Counted from the stretch's first letter, positions 8,416 to 18,257 are shown. The stretch: DNA of 64,000 nucleotides from DATMNI01 sp035570275 (GCA_035570275.1 DATMNI010000078.1:5807-69806); one strand, 5' to 3'. Program-made: numbers and translations. The notes: generated by a model not told the origin, from the letters alone.

Positions 8416-11382
8416 ATGTCGATTACCACCAAAGATACTTTGGGACGGACGCCGCTGTCCGCCTCCGTTAGCCCTTCGTTGTCTGGCAAGGCAGGGCGAA
8501 TCAGATTCGTGGCGGCCGCCGCTGCCCTATCCCTGATGGTGGTGGCGCCGGCGCCTGTGCGGGCGCAGGCCGCAGCTTCCGCCAGTATCATCGGACGCGC
8601 TACGGACGAGACCGGCGCGCCCGTGCCGAACGCCGCTGTCTCGGTAACCAGCCCGGCTCTGCAGGTCTCCGCCGTGACCGCGGTAACCGACCCGGAGGGC
8701 AGTTATCAGGTGCTTGATCTGCCGGCACCCGGCGTTTATAAGGTCGCTTTCGCGCACGCGGGCTTTCAGACTTTTGTGCGCGCCGATCTCAACCTGAGTG
8801 TGGGCTTTGCCGCCCGGGTGGACGCACTCATGAAGGTCGGGCAGGTTCAGCAAACGGTGGAGGTGAGTGGATCGAGCCCGGTGATCGATACAGTGAACAA
8901 TTCCGGCGGAACCACCTTGCAGTTGAAGGAGATTCAGGAAACGCCGAAGGGGTTGGGCCTTCAGGAATTGCTTCCCATGTCGGCGGGAGTCAGCCTGCAG
9001 GGAAAGCCCGATGTCGGCGACAGCAACCTGGCGGCCCGCAGCGCCATCATCACCTATGGGGTTCTGTCGGAGCCATACCTGCAGGTGGAAGGTATCAATG
9101 TCACCAGTTCCCACGACCTGGATACGGCTGTTTATTTCGATTCACTTTCACTGGCCGAGGCCGAGTTTAAGACCGTCGGTAACAATGCCGATGTGCCGTT
9201 CGCAGGCGTGAACATGGTGGCGGTCATGAAGTCGGGCGGTAACAATTTTCACGGCACATTGACAGGCGACTGGGAAAGCCCGCGTTTCCAGGGGAATAAC
9301 ATTACGCCGTCGCTGGCGGCGCTGGGCCTGAAGAACTCGAGCCCGATTAAGGACTATTACGACTACGCAGGGGATTTGGGCGGCCGGATCATTCGCGACA
9401 AGCTATGGTTTTACGGCGGGTTAAGCAAGCAGACGTTGACCTCCGGGCAGTTGGGCGTTGTCAGCGGCCCGGATGCGGCTGGTTGCTGGACCTGCCTGGA
9501 TGCGCCAGGAGCCAGTATTGTTTCGACATTGACGCAGGAGAATATCAAGTTATCCTACCAGCTCAATTCCAAAATACGGCTTATCGGCGCCTGGCAACAC
9601 TCGCTGAAGTTTCTTTCCGCGCAGGGAGCATCCAGCACGGAGCCGCTGCCCTCCAGCCTGTATGAACACCAGCCCGCGAATATGTATAAAGGGGAAGTCG
9701 AGTATGTGCCGACGCCTCACCTGCTGGTCAATGTGATCGCGGGGTACGGTGGTTATCACGTTCATTACATTGATGAACCTGGAACCGACAAGGCGGGTAA
9801 CCCCAGCAGCCAGGAATTGACGACCAAGCTGCTGACAGGCCCCAACGATTTTCCCGACGACAAGCCGCAAAACCGCTATGAGGCGAGAGGGAACGTGAGT
9901 TATGTTACGGGCCGCCACCAATTGAAATTCGGCAGCGAAGAAACGTGGGAGGCCGGTAATACACAATCGTTGGGGGACCAGGCCGCCGGCGATTACCTTC
10001 TTCTTTTCAGCAAGGGAGTCCCCAATCAGATCCAAACCTTCAACTACCCCTTCAACCCCAACAACGAACTCCATAGCCAGTCGGTGTTCGCCACGGATAC
10101 CTGGAAGCTGACGAAGAGATTGACGTTGAATTACGGTGTGCGCTGGGAGCGGTATAACGATTTTTACCCGGATCAGAAAAAGGCCGCGGGCCAGTTCAGC
10201 GCCGCCTCAACCTATCCCGGACAGCAATTGCTGACCTGGACAGACGTGGTTCCACGGGTCGGCGGGGCGTGGGACATATTCGGCGACGGCAAGACTTTGC
10301 TGAAGGGATCGTTTGGTCTTTTCGGGGACACCATGGGGGACCTTTGGGGAAATACATTCAACCCCGATGCGCTGGTTACGACGACTTATAAATGGTCCGG
10401 CCCTTGTGTTGTAACGGGTTTCAATAATGTCTCTTTCAACAACACCAGTTGCGATGCCAGCCCCGCCACCCTCGCCAGCCTGAAGCCGGGCAGCCCGGAC
10501 TTTATCAGCGCGACCGGCGGCCTTAACGAGCTGAACAACCCCAAGCTCAAACAGGATAAGACCTATGAGTATGTCGTGAGGGCCGAAAGGCAACTGGTGC
10601 CGAACGTATCGCTCAGCTTGAGTTACATTCGTCACAAGGTCACCAACCTTTATAACTCACTCGAAGGTACCACGACCTCCACCGCCAGCGGAATCAACAT
10701 TCTCAGACCCTCCGGCATCTATACGGTTCCGGTGACTCTGACCGACACGCTTAACGGCAACCCGACTACCCTGTTCACTTATCCGGCGTCCTATTCCAGC
10801 GCAGCGTTCAACCAGTTCGAAGTGGTGAACGCGCCATCTAACCGTCCGGATACTTACAACACATTCGAGGCCGCGGTGACGAAGAGGTATTCGAAGAGGT
10901 GGAACGGCCAGGTTTCTTTCTGGATGACGAAGAACCACGAGTGGATCCAGGCGATCAGTCCCAGTCCGAATTCGGACCCGTTCCCGATCGACAATACCTG
11001 GAACTGGGAAGCGCGGGCATCCGGGTTTTATACGCTGCCGTGGGGATTCGAGGTATCCGGCTTCTACCGCGCGCAGTCGGGCATCCCCGGACAGAGGACG
11101 GAAAGCTTCTCCAGTCCGCTGCTGCTGCAGGGAGCCGTGACGCTTCGCATGGAGCCTTTCGGCGCCGAGCGTGGGTCGATGATCTCAATCGCCAATATTA
11201 AGGTCGCCAAGAATGTCAAGTTGAAGGAGAGCGTGAAACTGCAGTTCAATTTTCAAGTCTTCAACCTCTTCAACACCAGCGGCGCCACCAGCACCAGTTA
11301 CCTGACGGGCGCAACGTTCCTGCACCCGACAGGCATTGTTTCTCCGCGGGTCGCGCGCATTGGAATGCAGTTTTCTTTCTGA
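8416..11382 (+). CDS. TonB-dependent receptor with carboxypeptidase-regulatory-like N-terminal domain
   Basis: A 988-residue outer membrane receptor. After a long signal sequence (hydrophobic FVAAAAALSLMVVAP, cleavage near residue 50) comes a carboxypeptidase-regulatory-like domain (IIGRATDETGAPVPNAAVSV, DPEGSYQVLDLP). The plug follows (VIDTVNNSGGTTLQL... GVLSEPYLQVEG), then a long beta-barrel ending in the aromatic pattern RVARIGMQFSF needed for BAM assembly. This architecture (Oar/SusC-like) is typical of Acidobacteriota. It lies 37 bases after the first PHP-like gene and 10 bases before the second, so the three form one transcription unit. It probably imports an oligomeric organic substrate. 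Confidence 0.93.
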   Translation: MSITTKDTLGRTPLSASVSPSLSGKAGRIRFVAAAAALSLMVVAPAPVRAQAAASASIIGRATDETGAPVPNAAVSVTSPALQVSAVTAVTDPEGSYQVLDLPAPGVYKVAFAHAGFQTFVRADLNLSVGFAARVDALMKVGQVQQTVEVSGSSPVIDTVNNSGGTTLQLKEIQETPKGLGLQELLPMSAGVSLQGKPDVGDSNLAARSAIITYGVLSEPYLQVEGINVTSSHDLDTAVYFDSLSLAEAEFKTVGNNADVPFAGVNMVAVMKSGGNNFHGTLTGDWESPRFQGNNITPSLAALGLKNSSPIKDYYDYAGDLGGRIIRDKLWFYGGLSKQTLTSGQLGVVSGPDAAGCWTCLDAPGASIVSTLTQENIKLSYQLNSKIRLIGAWQHSLKFLSAQGASSTEPLPSSLYEHQPANMYKGEVEYVPTPHLLVNVIAGYGGYHVHYIDEPGTDKAGNPSSQELTTKLLTGPNDFPDDKPQNRYEARGNVSYVTGRHQLKFGSEETWEAGNTQSLGDQAAGDYLLLFSKGVPNQIQTFNYPFNPNNELHSQSVFATDTWKLTKRLTLNYGVRWERYNDFYPDQKKAAGQFSAASTYPGQQLLTWTDVVPRVGGAWDIFGDGKTLLKGSFGLFGDTMGDLWGNTFNPDALVTTTYKWSGPCVVTGFNNVSFNNTSCDASPATLASLKPGSPDFISATGGLNELNNPKLKQDKTYEYVVRAERQLVPNVSLSLSYIRHKVTNLYNSLEGTTTSTASGINILRPSGIYTVPVTLTDTLNGNPTTLFTYPASYSSAAFNQFEVVNAPSNRPDTYNTFEAAVTKRYSKRWNGQVSFWMTKNHEWIQAISPSPNSDPFPIDNTWNWEARASGFYTLPWGFEVSGFYRAQSGIPGQRTESFSSPLLLQGAVTLRMEPFGAERGSMISIANIKVAKNVKLKESVKLQFNFQVFNLFNTSGATSTSYLTGATFLHPTGIVSPRVARIGMQFSF

Positions 11383-11392
11383 AAGGAGTGTC

Positions 11393-13717
11393 ATGAGCTA
11401 CCGGTCGGGATGGATCGCCAAGGGATGGATCGCGATGGCAGGCGTAATCGCCGCGCCCGCAATGCAAGCGCAAAGTTACAACCTGTCGGAATACCGGGCC
11501 GCGCCGGGATTGACAGCGGAATCCGCGCAAAAGACCCTTACCGTCACCTGGGATGGCGAGCGAAACGAGGAGATCCGGCTGCGCCTCGCCCTGCAGAACG
11601 GAACACCGGTAATCCAGGAGATCGCTCTCCGTCACAAAGGCGGGACATGGGCCGCTCTGGCCGCGAATCTGGAGCCCGAGTTTCATATCGTTTCCGGCTT
11701 ACGGCGGATGACCGATCAGCAGCTTCTGCCGCTGAAAGGTCTTGGCATTAAGATCACTCCGGAAATCCTGAACCAGGACAGGTGGGAGGCTTTCTGGGAC
11801 GCGCCGTTGAATGTACCGGGAATGGAAGCTGCCCACCACGGCGCAACGCCTCCCGCGGAAGGGATTGCCAACCAGCCGGGTTTGCCGCGCAAGGCAGAGG
11901 AGATTCGCCGGTCTTCCGCCAAGTATGACGTGCAGAGCGGCAGCGTCAAGACCGATGGAGGGCGCCTGGAGATTTCGTACCCCGGTGTCCAACTCGGTGT
12001 GTTCTCCGGAGCCTTGCAGTACACGGTGTATAAAGGCTCGAACCTGATTCGCCAGGAAGTGATCGCCAAGACCGAGCAGCCTGCCGTGGCTTATAAATAT
12101 GAGGCCGGGGTCAAAGGGATGACGATCGCAGCCGGGTCGCGAGTAATCTGGCGCGATACCGCGAATTTCTGGCAGGAATCCGAATTCAGGGGAGCGGTCA
12201 ACCGGAATCCGGTGACGCTGCAGGCTGCGAATCGGATTGTAGCGGCGGAAGGAAAGGGCGGTTCAATCGCGGCGTTTCCGCCGGTCCACAATTTCTTCTG
12301 GGCCCGCGAAATCGATTTCAACCTTGGATACAACTGGTATCGGAAGGACAGCGATTCTTCATTCTCGTTAGGCGTCCGGCAGCCGGATGGTGAGTCGGAT
12401 CCGGCGGATGCCGGCCGGGGCCCCGAAGATCGCCGGCAGAATTTTGCGTTGCGCAGCGCCCGGCCGGGTACGTCGCAGAGGATGCCGCTGTATCTGTATG
12501 TGAGCAGCGCATCGGCTCGCACGACGGTGGAGTCCGCCCTGGCTTACACGCGCCAGGATCGCTTCAAGCCGCTGGCCGGGTATGAAGTGATGGCCACGCA
12601 CTTTCACGCCGGCCTGGTGAGGCGGCTTCTGCTGTCGGGCGGCCTGGATAACGTTTTGCCCGATTTTGCGGCGATGAAGTCCGCGGGCGTGACCGTCTTC
12701 GCGCCAATCGATGGCGGCGGCGTGGGTATGGTGGTCCCGGGCGGCGCAACACCTCGCGGCCGTTTGGAGACACTGGCGGATTACTATCAGGTGGCGCGGC
12801 TGCATTCGGACAAGAACTTCCTGGTTATGCCGAATGAAGAAATCTTTGGAGGCCCGCCCACGGAAGGATTCGGCGGACACCATGATCTTCTGCTCTCGCA
12901 CCCGGTGTATTGGACGCAGACGCGGGCCGTGGGACAAGCCTTTGTCGAGGACGATCGGAAGTACGGCAAGATCTACCACGTCGGCAGCCCGGCCGACCTG
13001 ATCGAAATGGCGCATCGGGAAAATCTGATCCTCTACATGCCGCACCCTCGTTCCAAGGGATCGACGGGTTACCCCGACGCGACCAAAGATACGCCCACAT
13101 TCCGCGACGCCAGCTATCGGGGAGTCGGGTTCCGTTGGGGCATGGGCCTGGATGGATCGGAGCGGCGGCTCTGCGAATATCGCTGCATGCCCCTGTTCGA
13201 CGACATGAATAACTGGGTGGCCGATCTGCCCACGCCGCCGAAATACATGCAGGCGATTTCGGAGGTCTATCAACAGGGAACGGGCGACGACATTTATGCC
13301 AACAACCCGGTGAACTACGTGAAGGTCGATACGCCGCCAGGGATTGACAACTGGAAGCCGATTATCGATTCCATGAAGCGTGGCGACTATTTCGTCACCT
13401 CCGGCGAAGTGTTAATCCCATCGTGGTCGGTGCAGGGGACGGGCAGCCAACGCACCATCGTGGCGGACGTAGAGTGGACGTTTCCGCTGGAGTTTGCCGA
13501 AGTTGTGTGGGGCGATGGACAGCGCACCGGCCGGCAGATTATCGCCGCGACGGATTTACCGCCTTTCGGAAAACACAGCTTTCAGATTCCATTCAATGCC
13601 GATGGGAAGAAGTGGGTTCGTTTCGCGGTGTGGGACTCGGCGGGGGAAGGCGCTTTCGTTCAGCCGGTAAAGCTGCCGTCCGCCAACAGCGCCACCGCCC
13701 CGGCGGGCGCACATTGA
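11393..13717 (+). CDS. exported PHP-like protein, paralogue of the 6108 gene with altered ligand residues
   Basis: A 774-residue exported protein. The frame is open from 11336, but AAAGGAG at 11382-11388 and the signal sequence (GWIAMAGVIAAPAMQAQ) support ATG 11393. It aligns along its whole length with the protein at 6108: the same QYTVYKGSNLIRQE block, the same GGHH after NEE, PHPRSKGSTGYPDA against THPRTKNTAGFPDA, and the same C-terminal block (KKWVRFAVWDSAGEGAF). The first metal motif is HFHAG, without the Asp. DFHDD is replaced by IDGGGVG and PGEE by PNEE. So this copy has probably changed or lost part of the metal site. Confidence 0.6.
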   Translation: MSYRSGWIAKGWIAMAGVIAAPAMQAQSYNLSEYRAAPGLTAESAQKTLTVTWDGERNEEIRLRLALQNGTPVIQEIALRHKGGTWAALAANLEPEFHIVSGLRRMTDQQLLPLKGLGIKITPEILNQDRWEAFWDAPLNVPGMEAAHHGATPPAEGIANQPGLPRKAEEIRRSSAKYDVQSGSVKTDGGRLEISYPGVQLGVFSGALQYTVYKGSNLIRQEVIAKTEQPAVAYKYEAGVKGMTIAAGSRVIWRDTANFWQESEFRGAVNRNPVTLQAANRIVAAEGKGGSIAAFPPVHNFFWAREIDFNLGYNWYRKDSDSSFSLGVRQPDGESDPADAGRGPEDRRQNFALRSARPGTSQRMPLYLYVSSASARTTVESALAYTRQDRFKPLAGYEVMATHFHAGLVRRLLLSGGLDNVLPDFAAMKSAGVTVFAPIDGGGVGMVVPGGATPRGRLETLADYYQVARLHSDKNFLVMPNEEIFGGPPTEGFGGHHDLLLSHPVYWTQTRAVGQAFVEDDRKYGKIYHVGSPADLIEMAHRENLILYMPHPRSKGSTGYPDATKDTPTFRDASYRGVGFRWGMGLDGSERRLCEYRCMPLFDDMNNWVADLPTPPKYMQAISEVYQQGTGDDIYANNPVNYVKVDTPPGIDNWKPIIDSMKRGDYFVTSGEVLIPSWSVQGTGSQRTIVADVEWTFPLEFAEVVWGDGQRTGRQIIAATDLPPFGKHSFQIPFNADGKKWVRFAVWDSAGEGAFVQPVKLPSANSATAPAGAH

Positions 13718-13849
13718 GACCAGGACTGGATCGGCAGTGCATGACAATGCTGGCGATTCGCCCGATGTGTCGTCGTTCGAAATAATCAGCGGAAACCTAC
13801 CGAGCCCCGGCGCCGTTTTGCCGGCTGCGGGAGCGGGAACCTGGATTCC

Positions 13850-14026
13850 CGCGGCGAGGCTCGATGCGATAGCGAGCCTGCTTGCGTTGGCAGCGTTGCC
13901 CGCAAGTTGCGGCAGGCGGATTGCCAATCCGCCGCACTCTCGAAAGTCGCTTGTGGAAGTTCGGCTGCACGCCAACTCCCGGCAGGCGGATTGCCAATCC
14001 GCCGCAGGTTAACAACCTGCCCCACA
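13850..14026. repeat. palindromic intergenic repeat, right-hand module pair
   Basis: Copy 1 of the window's repeat family. GGCGGATTGCCAATCCGCC occurs twice (13915-13933 and 13985-14003), the second followed by GCAGGTTAACAACCTGC and CCCCACA, all self-complementary. Between them is the shared spacer with GAAAGTCGCTTGTGGAAGTT. The element sits in the 347-base gap between the convergent PHP-like gene and DUF4038 gene. The remaining part of that gap (13718-13849) holds nothing I can support. Confidence 0.85.
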
Positions 14027-14064
14027 TGCCGGATTAACCCCGGCGGTTAGTTGGCGGCACTGAG

Positions 14065-15735
14065 CTATGCAGGCCCGCGCCGGTCGAGCACCAGCACCCA
14101 ATCGGCGACCGTCGGCTGGATAGGCGCCTGCCATTGCCCACTGGCGTCCGCCGTCACTTGTCCCGCAGCGTGCCGGGCGCCGGTAGTGAGGTCGAAGTAC
14201 GTCGCCTGATAAGTCATGTCTGCCTCCAGGCGTGCGACTTTGGGAGGATTCCAAGTTGGCGGAATGAAGATCACGCGGATCTCTCGCGGGATTCCAGCGG
14301 CGTAAGGCCGGCTGTAGTTTTCCTTGTCCCAGTGCGGCTCCACCCATTCCGGATGCGGCTCAAAGCGCCACCACGGGTAGCGCGCCAGAATTGCCTTGGC
14401 TACCCCCAACATCTTCGATCCCGGCAATTGCGCGGCGACGTCCCACGGCGTGGTGCCCCAGTTGCGGCCATGCGGCGAAGGACCGAACGGGCGGTCCGTG
14501 GTATTCACCTGCCAAATGCCATTCGCTCCATAGGTGTGCCCCGCCGCGCCGCTCAGCACGGCGGTCCAGAACATCAGCCGCTGCACTTCCTGGCGGCCGG
14601 CCTCCATGATGCCCTCGTAACACACTTCGCCAACCAACACCGGCATCTTCGGCTCGCGTTGCAGCGACTCCACCACACGATTGACCGTATTGGGCAGGCT
14701 GGTGCGATCGCCGTGGCCGGTTTGCAGCATGTCGAAGTCCAGCACCGACGCGTCTTCCACGCTGTCCCGCGCCGTAGACGATGGGTGAATCGTGATCATG
14801 CGGCGATACGGGTCCGTCGCACGCACGTACCTGGCGACTTCCGTCCATCCCTGTTTCTGCGCGACAGCATCTTCCTTTGGCGTGGTGGAAAGGTAGTAGG
14901 GCATGGTGCCCTCGCCGGCCAGGCACCACACCACGGGGTACGCCCCCCAGCGTGCAATCAGATTCCGCCAGTGCTGCTGGATGCGCGCCTTCCCCATCAA
15001 AGGCAGAAAATAGCCCCAGCAGCCGACGATGCAGGGCACCAACCCGCGGCTGACTAGATGTTGAATGCGGAGATCGGCGCGGTCGAAATAGGCGGGGTTA
15101 ATGCGCGCATAGTTATTCTCCCAGGGATAGCCGGCCTCGTTGCGGCCGCGCTCGTCAAACGGCGGCATATCGGGGTACAACCCTGCGATGATCTGGACCA
15201 CGGAGAAGCCCTTGGCGGTGCGGTCCGCGGCCAGCGCCTGAAAGTCCTCGGGCCAGCGCATACGCTGGCACAAGCCCATCCACCAGGTGTCGGCAAGCCA
15301 GAAGAAAGGTTCGCCGTCGGCGTGTTCGAAGTGGCGCCGGTCGCGGGCTACGCGGATGGCGCCGTGGCGGTAGAGAGGATTGGGGGACCCGAAAGCGGCT
15401 GCGTTCAAGGAGCCCGTCTGGCCATGGAGGGAGGAGTCAGCCGTATCGTTGGCGATGGTCTGGTAATGGTACTGTCCCGGCACAGGCGGCGCGTAGCGGA
15501 CGCGCCACGTCTGCCGGCCGGCCCAGAAGGCAGGCACGCGGTGCTCTACTCCGCCCGGTCCCGCGAAGACGACATCGAGCACCACGTCGTTGCCCGGGTC
15601 AGAGTATGTCCGGGTGGACGAAAAGGAGAGTTCCTGCACCGGGTTTTCCGCCGCGGGTGTTCCCTGCGCGAGCGCCGTCGCGCCGGCGGCGGTGGCGCAG
15701 AAACTGCGGCGGGTCAAGGAATTCTTGATTGGCAT
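14065..15735 (-). CDS. Tat-exported DUF4038/DUF5060 glycoside-hydrolase-like protein
   Basis: A 556-residue protein starting with a twin-arginine signal (LTRRSFCATAAGATALAQG). Residues ~30-110 look like the beta-sandwich DUF5060. They are followed by a TIM-barrel-type DUF4038 domain with FFWLADTWWMGLCQRM, NAAYFDRADLRIQHL-like helices, VVWCLAGEGTMPYY and VLVGEVCYEG; the two acidic positions in the last phrases are the likely catalytic pair. A C-terminal DUF5605-like beta domain follows. DUF4038 enzymes are apiosidase-like glycosidases acting on plant-type glycans. It is transcribed toward the TonB cluster. The substrate is inferred from family only. Confidence 0.8.
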   Translation of the reverse strand: MPIKNSLTRRSFCATAAGATALAQGTPAAENPVQELSFSSTRTYSDPGNDVVLDVVFAGPGGVEHRVPAFWAGRQTWRVRYAPPVPGQYHYQTIANDTADSSLHGQTGSLNAAAFGSPNPLYRHGAIRVARDRRHFEHADGEPFFWLADTWWMGLCQRMRWPEDFQALAADRTAKGFSVVQIIAGLYPDMPPFDERGRNEAGYPWENNYARINPAYFDRADLRIQHLVSRGLVPCIVGCWGYFLPLMGKARIQQHWRNLIARWGAYPVVWCLAGEGTMPYYLSTTPKEDAVAQKQGWTEVARYVRATDPYRRMITIHPSSTARDSVEDASVLDFDMLQTGHGDRTSLPNTVNRVVESLQREPKMPVLVGEVCYEGIMEAGRQEVQRLMFWTAVLSGAAGHTYGANGIWQVNTTDRPFGPSPHGRNWGTTPWDVAAQLPGSKMLGVAKAILARYPWWRFEPHPEWVEPHWDKENYSRPYAAGIPREIRVIFIPPTWNPPKVARLEADMTYQATYFDLTTGARHAAGQVTADASGQWQAPIQPTVADWVLVLDRRGPA

Positions 15736-16260
15736 CGGCTGCGGTTTATTCTACTTCAACCGGGGGCAGGGAAGTGACCCGAGTGCCGGGAGCTGCGAGC
15801 CGGGCGACGCTCGGGCCGGAGTATTCGATCACCGCTTACAACGGTTCGTCCGACGCCGGTAACCTGCGGGTGGCTGCTGATTGGTGGCCCGGTGCGTTTG
15901 TGTCGCTCTCATTTATTTCGGCTTCATCGGCCAGTATTACGGTGGTCGTGTACAGATGTCGAAGGACACGCAGCTGCGTTTATTAATGAAGGCCGCGCCG
16001 GATTTCTTGGTCACGACTTCCATTGCACGGATTGTTTGAACGCCATGTCGGACGGTTCCGCGAACTGCGAGAGCGATGCTGTGTAATTCGTATTTACTCG
16101 CACTCGTGTTGGTGTGACGCAACATACGGCGCGATCCCCCAACAAATACCCTAAGCAGGGTATGGCCGCCGATGCGCTCCGTCTTCTATGATCGTGCGTA
16201 AGGATAGACTTTTTTTGCGAAGGGAATGAGGGCGCTCTATCCTAACGGTCTGAAAATTAC
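15736..16260. other. 525-base gap without a supportable gene; one palindrome
   Basis: This gap separates the DUF4038 gene (minus) from the rraA-led efflux operon (plus), so it should hold both promoters. Short open frames inside it show no family features. The only structure noted is ATACCCT-AAGC-AGGGTAT at 16146-16163, a perfect 7-base inverted repeat about 100 bases before the rraA start. It could be an operator or a small hairpin. Confidence 0.5.
16146..16163. promoter_or_regulatory. candidate operator palindrome upstream of efflux operon
   Basis: ATACCCT and AGGGTAT flank a 4-base spacer with no mismatch. It is located 98 bases before the first gene of a five-gene efflux operon that has no adjacent regulator gene. 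A role in binding a repressor is conjecture. Confidence 0.3.
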
Positions 16261-16986
16261 ATGCCAACTTCCGATTCGTCTCCCTTTGCAAGCGGCCTTC
16301 AGCCTCTGTCGCCCGATCAACTCGCCGCCATCCGGCAATTCGATACGTGCACGATCGCCAACGCCATCGAACATTTCGGTGTGCGGCTGCGAAACGAGGG
16401 TTTTACACGGCCGGGCTTGCATTGCGTGACCGGGGGCTCCCCGAGCCTGCTGGGCTATGCTGCCACCAGCAAAATCCGGTCGGCCGACCCGCCGCTCATC
16501 GGCAGTTTCTATTCCGACCGGACGGACTGGTGGGCCGCGATCGAGCGGCTTCCGGTTCCGAGAATCGCCGTAATCCAGGACGTCGATCCAAGTTCCGGCT
16601 TGGGATCTGCATTGGGAGAGATTCACGCCGCCATACTGAAGGCTTTTCACTGCGACGGCGCGATCACCAACGGTGCGGTGCGCGACGTTTCCAAAATCGC
16701 CGGGTTGCCGTTCCCGGCGTTCGCATCGTCAGTGTCCGTATCGCATTCGTACTGCCACATGGTGAGCTATGGCTCTGCGGTCGAGATCTTCGGTCTGCGA
16801 ATCCAGTACGGAACTTTGCTGTATGCGGATTGCCACGGCGTAGTTTCGATTCCCGCGGAAATCGCCGCAGATCTCCCCAGGGTTGCAGCCGGGATCCGCG
16901 CCAAGGAGCAGCGGATCATCGACGTCTGCCGGTCGCCAGGTTTTTCTTCCGAAAGACTCCTTGCAGCCATCAAGAGCATTCAATGA
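16261..16986 (+). CDS. RraA-like family protein (HMG-aldolase fold)
   Basis: A 241-residue protein of the RraA / 4-hydroxy-4-methyl-2-oxoglutarate aldolase family. The hallmark is DGAITNGAVRDVSKIAGLPFPAFA, with the Arg-Asp pair that binds substrate and divalent metal. It is preceded by a GSALGEIHA loop and followed by ADCHGVVSIP. Members either inhibit RNase E or cleave pyruvate-type aldols; this sequence alone does not separate the two. Its stop overlaps the ATG of the membrane-fusion-protein gene (ATGA at 16983), which is tight translational coupling to an efflux operon and unusual for this family. Confidence 0.85.
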   Translation: MPTSDSSPFASGLQPLSPDQLAAIRQFDTCTIANAIEHFGVRLRNEGFTRPGLHCVTGGSPSLLGYAATSKIRSADPPLIGSFYSDRTDWWAAIERLPVPRIAVIQDVDPSSGLGSALGEIHAAILKAFHCDGAITNGAVRDVSKIAGLPFPAFASSVSVSHSYCHMVSYGSAVEIFGLRIQYGTLLYADCHGVVSIPAEIAADLPRVAAGIRAKEQRIIDVCRSPGFSSERLLAAIKSIQ

Positions 16987-18257
16987 TGAAACTAGCGCAA
17001 AAACTCGCTCTCCCGTCCCTTGCCGTTCTGATCGGCGTCACATCGTTCTTTGCCACCTCGTGCTCCAAACAGGAAGGTGCGCAAGCGCAAAGTGCACCGG
17101 TCTCGGACATTCCGACGGTCGCTGTCGCAAGAACAGCGAGTGAGAACCTCACGCACGACCTGATCCTCACGGCCGAGTTCAGGCCGTTCCAGGAGATTGA
17201 TGTCATGGCCAAAGTTGCCGGCTATATCAGAGAGATCAACGTGGATGTAGGCGATCACGTGAAGGAGAACCAACTTCTGGCCACGCTGGAGATTCCTGAA
17301 ATGGGGGACGATCTGCGCCGGGCTGACGCTTCGGTGCAACGCAGCCAGGCCGATGTGCAGCATGCCAAAGACGAAATCCAGCGATCCCAAGCGGCCCGTG
17401 ACATTGCGCAACTTTCCTTTAACCGGCTCACCGAGGTCTCGAAAAAGCGCCCGGGGCTGGTTGCCCAGCAGGAAATCGACGACGCACAGAGCAAGTATCT
17501 GGTAGCCGACGCGCAGGTTTCCGCCGCCAACTCCGCCCTGGCCGCGGCAGGGCAGCAGGTAGCCGTAAACAACTCGGATGTCGCCAGGGTCAAGACCCTG
17601 ATGGACTACACGCGCGTGACGGCTCCGTTCGCAGGGGTCATCACCAAGAGGTACGCCGATAAGGGTTCCATGATTCAGGCCGGCACGGCGTCGCAGACCC
17701 AGGCAATGCCGGTGGTTCGGCTTTCGGAAAACAGCCTGCTGCGCCTGATTCTTCCGGTTCCGGAGTCCTCCGTGTCCACGGTGCACATTGGGCAGCAGGT
17801 GGCGGTGCGCGTTCCCACTTTGAACCGCAGCTTTCCCGGCAAAGTGGCTCGCTTTTCCGACAAGCTGGCGCTGGCTACGCGCACCATGGACACCGAGGTG
17901 GACGTCCAGAATCCCAGCCTGATTCTGATACCCGGCATGTATGCGGAGGTGGACCTTTCGCTGGCGCGGCGCACGGGCGTGCTGGCAATTCCCGTGACGG
18001 CTGTGGATGCCGACAACGACAATTCGGCTACCAACGGTACCCATGGAACATCTACCAGCGGCCAGGTGATGGTGATTACACCAAACAACCGCGTCGAGGT
18101 GCGCAAGATCGCGCTGGGCCTGGAAACCGCCAACCGGGTGGAAGTCCTGTCCGGCCTCAATGAAGGTGACATGGTAGTGATCGGCGGCCGGGCCGCCTTG
18201 CAGCCGGGCATGGAGGTGCACCCCAAGGTGACCTCCATGGTGGCCGCCAAACAGTAG
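16983..18257 (+). CDS. RND efflux periplasmic adaptor (membrane fusion lipoprotein)
   Basis: A 424-residue HlyD/AcrA-type adaptor. The N-terminus has a hydrophobic leader ending FFATSC, a plausible lipobox, so the protein is probably anchored in the inner membrane by a lipid. The order is a barrel-sandwich half (VMAKVAGYIREINVDVGDHV), an alpha-helical coiled-coil hairpin with Gln/Ala-rich repeats (about residues 105-190), the returning lipoyl half (TAPFAGVITKRYADKGSMI), a beta-barrel and a membrane-proximal domain. Its frame is open far upstream, but the true start is the ATG overlapping the rraA stop. It bridges the two RND pumps and the outer membrane factor encoded downstream. Confidence 0.92.
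   Translation: MMKLAQKLALPSLAVLIGVTSFFATSCSKQEGAQAQSAPVSDIPTVAVARTASENLTHDLILTAEFRPFQEIDVMAKVAGYIREINVDVGDHVKENQLLATLEIPEMGDDLRRADASVQRSQADVQHAKDEIQRSQAARDIAQLSFNRLTEVSKKRPGLVAQQEIDDAQSKYLVADAQVSAANSALAAAGQQVAVNNSDVARVKTLMDYTRVTAPFAGVITKRYADKGSMIQAGTASQTQAMPVVRLSENSLLRLILPVPESSVSTVHIGQQVAVRVPTLNRSFPGKVARFSDKLALATRTMDTEVDVQNPSLILIPGMYAEVDLSLARRTGVLAIPVTAVDADNDNSATNGTHGTSTSGQVMVITPNNRVEVRKIALGLETANRVEVLSGLNEGDMVVIGGRAALQPGMEVHPKVTSMVAAKQ

Noticed and set aside
15892..16125. Short open frames on both strands in the gap before rraA
   Set aside because: No ribosome site, no conserved features, and they overlap each other.
16347..16982. Upstream extension of the membrane-fusion-protein frame
   Set aside because: It overlaps the rraA gene in another frame; the lipoprotein leader begins at the ATG overlapping the rraA stop.
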